From Clostridiales bacterium (GTDB taxonomy: Bacteria; Bacillota; Clostridia; Saccharofermentanales; Saccharofermentanaceae): a stretch of 43,621 bases of DNA. This document shows positions 7,678 to 14,289 of this stretch, piece after piece. The position numbers and the translations under genes were made by a program. The stretch is taken from NCBI GenBank assembly GCA_024691135.1, contig JAILNZ010000055.1, positions 1 through 43,621 on the forward strand, given 5' to 3'. The notes below the pieces were generated by a model. The model had not been told where the DNA came from. It saw only the letters and a list, made by a program, of their open reading frames with translations, and did no database searches. Each line of letters begins with the position of its first letter. Position 1 is the stretch's first letter.

Positions 7678-8748
7678 TTACTTAATGCCCGAATGCGAGA
7701 TACCTTCGACCAGATACTCTTCACCCCAAAGGAATATGAGGAGTGCCGGTATCATGTAGAGCGCGGAGGCCGCAAACGCTATTCCTATCTCAGCTTCATT
7801 GATCTGCGACAGGAAGACCGATAAAGGTTGTTTCTGTTCGTCCGTAAGAAGTACCAGCGGCTGTTCAACCATGTTCCAGTAGTCGATGAACAGGAGGATC
7901 GCCATCGCGAAGATGGCACTCTTACAGGTCGGAAGGGCGATCTTGGTAAATATCTGCCACTCGGTCGCCCCGTCGAGCTTCGCAGCTTCGACATATGAAG
8001 AAGGTATCTGTCTCATGTACTTCGTAAGAAGGAAGCAACTGAACGTCGAGAAGATGCCCGGTAGGATGATCGCCCAGAAAGTATTCAGCAAGTGAAGCTT
8101 TTCCGCGATCATATAGTTAGGAACGAGTGTTACCTGGAACGGCATGAGCATCAGGATGACGTATGAGAAGAAGAGGATCTCTCGCCTTCTTTTTCGATAC
8201 CTTGCAAAGCTGTATGCCGCGAGCGAAGATACCACGAGCTGTCCCAGAACGATAGGAACTACCATGATAACGGAGTTCCAGAACTTAAGAAGGTACGTAG
8301 GGCTCATGAAGAGCAACGTCTTGTACTGTTCAAAAGTAACCTTCTCAGGGACCATTCGAAGTACCGGTGTCTTATCCAGATAAGCTGCTCCGGACTCTTT
8401 GGCATGACCGGACAGGCTCTGGAAGATGACTCCGTAGTTGTCCTGGATCTCTGCCGATGACATAAACGAGTTGATGAATGTATAGAAGATAGGAATGAGA
8501 GCCAGTATCGACGCGATTATCGCGATACAGATGCCCAGTCCCATCGCACACTTGATGAGCGTGTTCCTTCTGGCAAGGACGCCTGCCGCTCTCTTTCTCT
8601 CTTTTGTGAAGAAGGCTTCCCTTTCTTCGGTCGACATGCTGTCGAACATGCTTACCGGTTTTTCGACATGGACATAGACCTTACGTCTGGCCTGAGTAGC
8701 CGCCAGTTTCCGCTGTTTGCGTATCAATTCTTCATTTCTGTATGGCAT
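7678..8748 (-). CDS. Sugar ABC transporter permease, MalG-like
   Basis: This 356-residue inner-membrane protein has a longer than usual basic N-terminal tail (~80 residues) and then six TM segments. The EAA loop that contacts the ATPase is present (YVEAAKLDGATEWQIFTKIA, about residues 240-260), which places it in the carbohydrate uptake permease family (MalG/LacG/UgpE). It imports sugar as a heterodimer with the MalF-like protein encoded 3 bases upstream. Start: GAGGAG is 6 bases before the ATG. No sugar ATPase is encoded nearby; many Bacillota use a shared MsmX-type ATPase encoded elsewhere. Confidence 0.88.
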   Translation of the reverse strand: MPYRNEELIRKQRKLAATQARRKVYVHVEKPVSMFDSMSTEEREAFFTKERKRAAGVLARRNTLIKCAMGLGICIAIIASILALIPIFYTFINSFMSSAEIQDNYGVIFQSLSGHAKESGAAYLDKTPVLRMVPEKVTFEQYKTLLFMSPTYLLKFWNSVIMVVPIVLGQLVVSSLAAYSFARYRKRRREILFFSYVILMLMPFQVTLVPNYMIAEKLHLLNTFWAIILPGIFSTFSCFLLTKYMRQIPSSYVEAAKLDGATEWQIFTKIALPTCKSAIFAMAILLFIDYWNMVEQPLVLLTDEQKQPLSVFLSQINEAEIGIAFAASALYMIPALLIFLWGEEYLVEGISHSGIK

Positions 8749-8751
8749 GTT

Positions 8752-9699
8752 CTACTCCTCTATGTCTCCGCCGAACTTGGCCTCTGCAAAGAAGAGGAAT
8801 CCGACTATTATTATCATTGCTATACACATTACGATGGCGCCTGCCGAGAGCTTCGAATAATCGAGGTGCCTGAATGCGTTGTTCATATAATGCTGAAGCA
8901 TATAGAGCGTATCGAACGGATAGTCACCGGTAAGAAGGTAAACTTCACGGAAGATCTTGAAGGAATTGATGAGTGACATGATTCCTACAAAGAAGATCGT
9001 TGAGCTTAAGTAGTGCATCTTGATCGAGAAGAATCTCTTGACCGGGCCCGCACCGTCCATCTTCGCCGACTCGATGACTTCGGTCGGGATATTGTTCAGA
9101 GCCGCAAGGAACAGAACCATGTTGTAGCCTAAGTTCTTCCAGATGAACATGAGAAAGATAACGATCTGCGCGTAGGATGATTTGAGCCAGTCGATCTTGT
9201 TCATCCCGAACAGGCTTGCGAACCAGCCGTTGATTACGCCGTTATAACTGAAGAATACCTGCCAGATCAATACGATGGATGCGACAGGAACCATCATCGG
9301 GTTAAGAAGGATGCTCCTGAAGATACTCTTGCCCGGCATACCGCTGTTAAGAAGGAGTGCCACGAGAAGCGACAGAACGATCGCGAGAGGCACTGATATG
9401 AGCGCAAAGGTAAGTGTGTTCTTGGAAGCGTTGACAAAAGCCGAGTTCGTTATGACCCTGCCGTAGTTGGCAAAGCCTACAAAATCCGAATTGGTCGGCG
9501 ATTTCTGGAACGAGGTCTTGAGCAGCATAAGCAGCGGAAGGAAAAAGAACAGCAGAACGCCTGCCAGGCTGGGCAGGAGGTATCCCGTAAACACACCCCA
9601 GTCAAGCAACTTTCTCCTTCTGTGAAGGCGCTTCTTGCGCTTGGCAAGCTCAGCCTTCCGGAGCAGCAACTCTCCTCTTTTGTTTTGACTTTCCGACAT
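8752..9699 (-). CDS. Sugar ABC transporter permease, MalF/UgpA-like
   Basis: I place the start at the ATG at 9699 (315 residues, MSESQNKRGELLL) rather than the in-frame ATG at 9837. The inner start has AAGGAAG 9 bases upstream, and the extra 46 codons have poor composition and would run through promoter-like and stem-loop DNA. The protein has a basic N-tail and six TM segments. Its EAA loop (EVIESAKMDGAGPVKRFFSI, about residues 215-235) is typical of the first permease subunit of carbohydrate ABC importers. It pairs with the MalG-like protein downstream and presumably takes cargo from the lipoprotein at 1409-2818. It is the first gene of the operon that continues to the MacB-like gene at 4648. 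Confidence 0.85.
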   Translation of the reverse strand: MSESQNKRGELLLRKAELAKRKKRLHRRRKLLDWGVFTGYLLPSLAGVLLFFFLPLLMLLKTSFQKSPTNSDFVGFANYGRVITNSAFVNASKNTLTFALISVPLAIVLSLLVALLLNSGMPGKSIFRSILLNPMMVPVASIVLIWQVFFSYNGVINGWFASLFGMNKIDWLKSSYAQIVIFLMFIWKNLGYNMVLFLAALNNIPTEVIESAKMDGAGPVKRFFSIKMHYLSSTIFFVGIMSLINSFKIFREVYLLTGDYPFDTLYMLQHYMNNAFRHLDYSKLSAGAIVMCIAMIIIVGFLFFAEAKFGGDIEE

Positions 9700-9724
9700 T
9701 TTATAATACTTCCTTATGTAGAAT

Positions 9725-9752
9725 AGTTTACTTTTAATTTCCCAATTGTCCA
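9725..9752 (-). promoter_or_regulatory. Possible promoter of the sugar permease operon
   Basis: TGGACA (9752-9747, 5/6), a 16-base spacer and TAAACT (9730-9725, 4/6) lie 26-53 bases before the permease start. If used, the structured DNA further upstream is not part of this transcript; if unused, that DNA is a long leader. Confidence 0.35.
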
Positions 9753-9887
9753 GTTTTCCCTTATTTGTCTTCCGGCAGGAAAGTCCCGCCGGAAGGTGTT
9801 TTGGGACATAAAGCTTTATTTGTTCTTTTCGGAACACTAGATAGACGAATCTGTCTCACCAAATGTTTCAACCTTTCTGATGTTCCG

Positions 9888-10138
9888 AAAAAATCTAACC
9901 GTATGTCTTGTTTATGCCCTTGCTGCCGCACTTTGCGGTGCGGCCCGGGCTTATCCCCCGTCCACGTTAAACGGCATCCGCTCTTTTAATCTTCTTTCTA
10001 CGCTTAAGATTATGTACTTCCGGGGGGTTTCCTTTCCATTTGTTTTACTTACAAAGCCGCAGGTATCCTTACAATTTTGTAATCAGCCGCTGTACCGCAA
10101 TTTATAAGCTGCCTTTCTCGCAGGGATAAGACAGCTTA
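9888..10138 (-). ncRNA. Candidate structured RNA, class unknown
   Basis: On the minus strand these stems are compatible: TAAGCTG/CAGCTTA (10138-10132 with 10111-10105); a G:C-only long-range stem CCCCCG/CGGGGG (10026-10021 with 9960-9955) enclosing the 7-bp hairpin TAATCTT/AAGATTA (10012-10006 with 9993-9987); and GCCGCAC/GTGCGGC (9944-9938 with 9931-9925) nested in GCCC/GGGC (9950-9947 with 9919-9916). Unpaired parts are A-rich on this strand (GGAAAGGAAA, AGCAAGG, ATAAACAAGACA), as in structured RNAs, and a T6 follows at 9893-9888. I found no signature of RNase P, tmRNA, SRP, T-box or c-di-GMP riboswitch. It could be a stand-alone RNA, a manC 3' region or the sugar operon leader. Confidence 0.35.
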
Positions 10139-10167
10139 CGTTATTTTTTTCGAAAAGTATAAAAGTC

Positions 10168-11250
10168 TCAGAGAAGATCGTCCCTGCCCTTTTCCTTAAG
10201 CCGGTCGACCATGAGCTTGACGTCCTGAGCCTGCTCCTTGGAGCACACGAGGATAGAGTCTTCCGTCTGGACTATGACGAGATCCTTCACGCCAATCGTC
10301 GTTATGACCTTGTCGTTCGACTTGTTGAAGATGACCGATCCTTCCGTGTCGATGCCTTCAAAACTTCCCACAACGACATTGTCGTCTTCGTCATGAGGGA
10401 ACACCGAGTCGAGGGCATCCCACGAGCCGACGTCGTTCCAGCCGAACTCCGCAGGGATGCAGTAAACATCCGATGCCTTCTCCATGATGCCGTAGTCGAT
10501 CGAGATCTTCTCGAGCTCCGGATAGACCCGCCTGATGGCTTCTTCCTCGCCCGGGGTCCTCAACGTGTCGTATATCTCTTCCATCTTCTTATAAGTGTCC
10601 GGGAGAAATTCCTTGAAAGCATCAAGTATGACGGACGCCTTCCAGATAAACATTCCGGAATTCCACAGATACTTGCCTGACTGGATATACTCCTTGGCAA
10701 CCGACTCGCGCGGCTTCTCGACAAAACGGCGCAGGTAATAGACCTCGCTTCCCGGCTCCACCGGATTCGTCGAGAACCTGATATAGCCGTAGCCCGTTGA
10801 TGCAAAAGTAGGCCAGATGCCTATCGTTACTATCTTATCCGTGGCCTCCGCCGTCTTGAACGCGATGTCCAGGACACGCTCATATTCCTTGATATCCGAG
10901 ATATGGTGATCCGCCGGAAGCACTGCCATGAGGGCATCGCCGTAAAGCTTCTTAAGTGTCATCGCCGCATATATGATGCACGGCGCCGTATTTCTCTGTA
11001 CAGGCTCGATAAGGATCTGGGACCTGTCCACTTCCGGAAAGAGTACCTTGTCCAGGAGTTTTGCCTGTTTCTCGTTCGTTACTATAAAGGTCGATTCCCT
11101 TCCTATAACATGCTCGTAGTGCTTGATCGTCTCGTTGATCATAACGTCGGATCCCGTAAGCTTGACGAGCTGCTTAGGTGTCGACATCCTTGATACCGGC
11201 CAGAATCTGGTCCCGCCGCCGCCTGCCATTATAACTGCTGTTCTTTTCAT
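10168..11250 (-). CDS. manC: Mannose-1-phosphate guanylyltransferase
   Basis: The 360-residue cytoplasmic enzyme converts mannose-1-phosphate and GTP to GDP-mannose, the substrate of Gmd in the nearby glycan operon. The nucleotide-binding signature GGGGTRFWPVSR is at residues 10-21, and FVEKP (about 170) and WNSGMFIW (about 190) are the usual sugar-phosphate nucleotidyltransferase blocks. The length matches the single-domain form; the fused phosphomannose isomerase domain of ~470-residue enzymes is absent, so isomerase and phosphomannomutase must lie elsewhere. It has its own promoter, divergent from the HAD gene, and is not in the gmd operon although functionally it feeds it. The ribosome site is a plain AAGGGG close to the ATG. 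Confidence 0.93.
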   Translation of the reverse strand: MKRTAVIMAGGGGTRFWPVSRMSTPKQLVKLTGSDVMINETIKHYEHVIGRESTFIVTNEKQAKLLDKVLFPEVDRSQILIEPVQRNTAPCIIYAAMTLKKLYGDALMAVLPADHHISDIKEYERVLDIAFKTAEATDKIVTIGIWPTFASTGYGYIRFSTNPVEPGSEVYYLRRFVEKPRESVAKEYIQSGKYLWNSGMFIWKASVILDAFKEFLPDTYKKMEEIYDTLRTPGEEEAIRRVYPELEKISIDYGIMEKASDVYCIPAEFGWNDVGSWDALDSVFPHDEDDNVVVGSFEGIDTEGSVIFNKSNDKVITTIGVKDLVIVQTEDSILVCSKEQAQDVKLMVDRLKEKGRDDLL

Positions 11251-11267
11251 TTTCCGCCCCTTTTCTA

Positions 11268-11295
11268 TTGCAAAGCGTTCGTCTGTTATTATACC
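11268..11295 (+). promoter_or_regulatory. Promoter of the HAD phosphatase gene
   Basis: Two readings exist: an extended -10 TGTTATTAT (11284-11292), or TTGCAA (11268-11273) with TATACC (11290-11295) 16 bases on. Both overlap the manC -10 on the other strand, so polymerase could bind the same A/T core in either direction. Confidence 0.45.
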
Positions 11296-11318
11296 CTATT
11301 GAAAAGATAAAAGTTCAA
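11288..11318 (-). promoter_or_regulatory. Promoter of manC
   Basis: A perfect TATAAT (11293-11288) has TTGAAC (11318-11313) 19 bases upstream. The -10 box overlaps the -10 of the divergent HAD gene. Confidence 0.55.
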
Positions 11319-11332
11319 CAAATGAGGTAATT

Positions 11333-12160
11333 ATGAAGTATCGCTATCTTGTGGCATCTGACATGGACTACACGCTCTTCGTCACGGGTCAGGAAGTCTC
11401 CGAGGAAAACAGAAAGGCCATCAAGGAGCTCCGCGAGGCAGGCGTGGCCTTCACGCTCGCAACCGGCAGGACGTCCTTCCTCGTCAGCAAGTATGTAAGG
11501 GACCTTGATATCGACGTGCCCTGCATAACAAGTAACGGCGGTGCCTTCTACGATCCTTCGTCCATGACCGAGATCCTTCCGAACAACATGAAGGAAGATA
11601 CCGTAAGGGAGATATTCAGGATCCTTCTTGACCGCGGCATAGACTGCGCAGGCTACTCGGGCGAAGGCATCTACTTTGCCCCGGATAGCAAGAGGCGCAA
11701 GTTCTTCGAAGGCTACAACAAGACAGTCCCCAAAGAAGAGCAAGTCAGTTTCTTCCTTCTGGACAGGACCCTTCTTGACAGGAACACCCTTCCTCCCTTC
11801 AGCAAGATACTCGTCGTAGGCGCAGATGAGAAGACAACAAGAGAGCTCCGTTCCCGCAAAGACATCGAGAGCGTCGCCTCGACAGGCGATTTCTTCGACC
11901 TCATGAACATTGGATCCTCCAAGGGAAACGGCCTTCTCCGTCTCGCTGACATGCTCGGCATCCCACGGGAGAACACCTTCGCCATAGGCGATAACGAGAA
12001 CGACCTGTCGATGCTGGAAATGGCTTCACACTCGATAGCAATGGGAAACAGCAGAAAAGAGATCCTTGATGCCTGCGACTACATAACCTCAGACTGTAAG
12101 GACGACGGCTTTGCAAAGGCAGTAAGGGAATATATCCTCCCTGTCGTCAGGAGATCTTAA
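11333..12160 (+). CDS. HAD-superfamily (Cof-type) phosphatase
   Basis: The 275-residue cytoplasmic protein belongs to the Cof/IIB group of HAD hydrolases, which dephosphorylate sugar phosphates and other small metabolites. Motif I is DMDYT (residues 10-14, with nucleophile Asp), motif II is the Thr/Ser in TLATGRTS (about 43), motif III Lys lies near SSKGNGLLRLAD (about 195) and motif IV is GDNENDLSML (about 220). The C2-type cap lies between motifs II and III. GAGG is 5 bases before the ATG. It is the only plus-strand gene and its last 14 bases overlap the 3' end of the convergent gene 12147-12929. The substrate is unknown; a link to mannose metabolism through the shared promoter with manC is only a guess. 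Confidence 0.9.
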   Translation: MKYRYLVASDMDYTLFVTGQEVSEENRKAIKELREAGVAFTLATGRTSFLVSKYVRDLDIDVPCITSNGGAFYDPSSMTEILPNNMKEDTVREIFRILLDRGIDCAGYSGEGIYFAPDSKRRKFFEGYNKTVPKEEQVSFFLLDRTLLDRNTLPPFSKILVVGADEKTTRELRSRKDIESVASTGDFFDLMNIGSSKGNGLLRLADMLGIPRENTFAIGDNENDLSMLEMASHSIAMGNSRKEILDACDYITSDCKDDGFAKAVREYILPVVRRS

Positions 12161-12929
12161 AAGCCTCTTTGATGTTGGCCTCCGTAACGGCTTCCACAAG
12201 AAGTCTGAAAGCATCAAAATCCATACTGTCAGTCCCCGACTTGAAGAACAGTATCTCCTTCCCGTCCCTGAATCCGTGTTGGAAATAGGCACTCTCCTTT
12301 TGAATGGCATTCGTCAGATACTTGGCGTCATTCATCATGCCCTGTATCTCGATAATAAAGCACCTGTCCGCTTCGGCTATGTTCACCAGAAAGTCCGGGT
12401 ACACGATCTGCCCGTTGTCCAGAACGACCTTGGGTTCATATTTGAACTCCAGTCCAAGCTCATCCAGGATCTCGGCCACTATAACTTCATTCTTCGATCT
12501 GTAACAGACTCCCTTGTAAACAAAAGACGATCTGTGCGCCATATCGTTACTTTCCTGCTTCGCCCTGCGAAAGAAAGCACCGTTCATCCCGCACGGGCTG
12601 GCAACCTTCACCGTGAAATCCTTCTTATCAGGGATCTTGCCTTTATAATTAGTTCTCCAATAAGATTCCAGTTCCTTTATGCGCCTGTCGATATCCATCC
12701 TCAGGCGGATCCCCTTTGCGACCCGCCTCCCCCTTTCCGAGTTCAAGGAAAGATGGTGCCTTTTTCCGTCAGTCCATTCCCCACTGCCTGAGTCTTCCAT
12801 CTGAACTACCGAATTCGCGTATATGTATCCCGAAGGAAGCTTGCTCCTGAGCTCGGAAAGATAAGCTATCTTGATGATAATCGATTCTTTGCTTTTCATA
12901 TTGGGATTATACTTTTTCCGAATCATCAA
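12147..12929 (-). CDS. PD-(D/E)XK nuclease-like protein of unknown role
   Basis: The 260-residue protein has a basic, helical N-terminal half (RMDIDRRIKELESYWRTN) and a C-terminal domain that looks like a restriction-endonuclease fold: YRSKNEVIVAEILDELGL (about 147-165), VYPDFLVN (about 182-189) and FIIEIQGMM (about 195-204). The first Glu, the PD Asp and the Glu of EIQ match the E...PD...ExK pattern, except that Gln replaces the catalytic Lys. I recall similar Clostridia proteins of unknown function with this layout. Start is uncertain: the ATG pair at 12929/12926 and the ATG at 12899 (residue 11) all lack a ribosome site, and TATAAT sits 6 bases before the last one. The 3' end overlaps the HAD gene. 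Confidence 0.65.
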   Translation of the reverse strand: MMIRKKYNPNMKSKESIIIKIAYLSELRSKLPSGYIYANSVVQMEDSGSGEWTDGKRHHLSLNSERGRRVAKGIRLRMDIDRRIKELESYWRTNYKGKIPDKKDFTVKVASPCGMNGAFFRRAKQESNDMAHRSSFVYKGVCYRSKNEVIVAEILDELGLEFKYEPKVVLDNGQIVYPDFLVNIAEADRCFIIEIQGMMNDAKYLTNAIQKESAYFQHGFRDGKEILFFKSGTDSMDFDAFRLLVEAVTEANIKEAFKIS

Positions 12930-13018
12930 AGAATCGACAATTAATATGAAATCCCGACAAATCCTCTGTTTCTCAGTCTTCTGTTCAATAAATTACAGGA
13001 AACTCTCAATTTTGCTGA

Positions 13019-13077
13019 CTGTAAAAATATGGCTGTTTCTTGTAAAGGATTTACAAGAATTCCCCATATTTTTACAG
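13019..13077 (-). terminator. Nested perfect hairpin at the end of the polysaccharide operon
   Basis: Outer arms of 14 bp (13019-13032 with 13064-13077) and an inner 8-bp hairpin with a 3-base loop (13039-13046, 13050-13057) are both perfect, separated by a symmetric 6+6 base internal loop. It lies about 20 bases after the stop of the last glycosyltransferase. The T5 lies inside the 3' arm and there is no T run after the hairpin, so it is not a textbook intrinsic terminator. It could instead protect the 3' end or bind a protein. Confidence 0.5.
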
Positions 13078-13095
13078 AGAGACACCAGCCCGGGA

Positions 13096-14289
13096 TCAGG
13101 TAGCCTTGAGGGCGACGTCTCTCATGATGCCGTCGAGCCTTTGAACGATGCCTTCCCAGCTGTAGTTGGATTCTACGTAGGAGATGCCGTTTTCGCCCAT
13201 GATGGAGCACTCGGTGGGGTGACCGAGGAGATAATCGGTGCAGCCTTCAAACTCGAGATAGTCGGTGTAGTATAGTCCGGCGTTGCTCTTGAGGCAGTGC
13301 GCTTCGAGGACATCGCAACGGCCGTTGACGAGAACGGGCTTTTTGAGCATCATCGCTTCAAGGACAACGATCGAGAGGCTCTCGAACTGAGAGGGAAGGA
13401 TCAGGAATCGCGATGCGGCGATGGCATTGAACTTGTCTTCCTCGGACACGAAGCCCAGAGGGATGATGTCGGGCGCTTCAGGGACCTTGACGATCTCTTT
13501 TCCGGCAAGCACGAGTTTGAGGTCGGAGGACTTGTGGCGGTCCTTGTATTCACGGAAGTACCGGAAGAGTTCGGGACAGTTCTTGTTCTCGTCGATCCTT
13601 CCGATGTAGACCATGAAGTCGCCTTCGATGTTGTGACTTGCCCTGAAGGAAGCGGCGTCGACATTGGAAGGAACCTCGACTCCGACGCCTCCGATGCCTT
13701 TGTTGTCAGGAATGTTCCCTGTCGAAAAATACGTGTTGACGAGCTCCTTTTCCTCTGTCGTGTTGTAGAAGAAAGCCCCGGGAAGCGTAAAAATCTTCTC
13801 GAAAAGGGGCAGGTGCAGCGTCCACTCGTCGTGGGCGGTGGGGATGAGAACGGCCTTCTTGCCAATCTCCTTAAGGCCGAAGTATGTCGTGTAGTAGAGG
13901 TATGTCATGAAGACAAAGCAGTCGTAATTGTCCCTGTTTTCGCGCAGCCAAGTGATGAGAGCAGGGGTCTCGGGACCCTGGAGTCTCATCCATTCCTCGT
14001 ACTCTTCCATGGTGTGTTCGCCTGAGGCGATCTTGGAGGAGTATCTGTTGAAGACCTCGGTATTGCGCTCGTTGATGACAGGGAAGCGGCGGACTTTGAT
14101 GCCGTTTATGATCTCTTCGTCGTTTTCGTATTCATTTTTCCAGGTGACATAGTCGATCGCTTTGGTGGTGGCGACTTCGACTTCGTGATCTGTCAGGGAA
14201 TTGACGTGCTCGGCGAGTTGTTTGGCGTGGACTTCCGCTCCGCCGTTTACTTCGTCACCGTATCTTTGGACTACAAAACAGATCTTCAT
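13096..14289 (-). CDS. Glycosyltransferase family 4 (GT-B), last gene of the glycan operon
   Basis: The 397-residue cytoplasmic or membrane-associated enzyme has the GT-B layout: an acceptor-side Rossmann half beginning MKICFVVQRYGDEVNGGAEV, with the glycine-rich GGAE loop, and a donor-side half with FMVYIGRIDENKN and the retaining GT4 signature ESLSIVVLE (E-x7-E) near residue 315. GT4 enzymes transfer sugars from nucleotide donors with retention; GDP-mannose or GDP-rhamnose is expected here from the pathway genes. Its ATG overlaps the stop of the upstream GT (ATGA), so translation is probably coupled. It shares the QRYGDEVNGGAE-type N-terminus style with the GT at 16135-17325. The exact linkage made cannot be read from the sequence. 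Confidence 0.88.
   Translation of the reverse strand: MKICFVVQRYGDEVNGGAEVHAKQLAEHVNSLTDHEVEVATTKAIDYVTWKNEYENDEEIINGIKVRRFPVINERNTEVFNRYSSKIASGEHTMEEYEEWMRLQGPETPALITWLRENRDNYDCFVFMTYLYYTTYFGLKEIGKKAVLIPTAHDEWTLHLPLFEKIFTLPGAFFYNTTEEKELVNTYFSTGNIPDNKGIGGVGVEVPSNVDAASFRASHNIEGDFMVYIGRIDENKNCPELFRYFREYKDRHKSSDLKLVLAGKEIVKVPEAPDIIPLGFVSEEDKFNAIAASRFLILPSQFESLSIVVLEAMMLKKPVLVNGRCDVLEAHCLKSNAGLYYTDYLEFEGCTDYLLGHPTECSIMGENGISYVESNYSWEGIVQRLDGIMRDVALKAT

Larger units (their letters stand above)
9700..10167. other. 468-base intergenic stretch without a gene, rich in RNA-like stems
   Basis: No plausible coding frame was seen. It separates manC from the sugar permease operon. It contains, left to right: the weak promoter above; an 8-bp hairpin (9769-9776 with 9788-9795) whose loop GGGAC (minus strand) can pair with GTCCC at 9807-9803, making an H-type pseudoknot; an 11-bp perfect inverted repeat (9826-9836 with 9881-9891); and a cluster of stems from about 9888 to 10138 described in the next entry. 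No good terminator follows manC on the minus strand: the hairpin at 10105-10138 has its T run (10141-10150) on the plus strand. Confidence 0.7.

Noticed and set aside
9700-9837. 46-codon N-terminal extension of the MalF-like permease
   Set aside because: The internal ATG at 9699 has a good ribosome site, and the extension crosses promoter-like and hairpin DNA and is not typical of the family.
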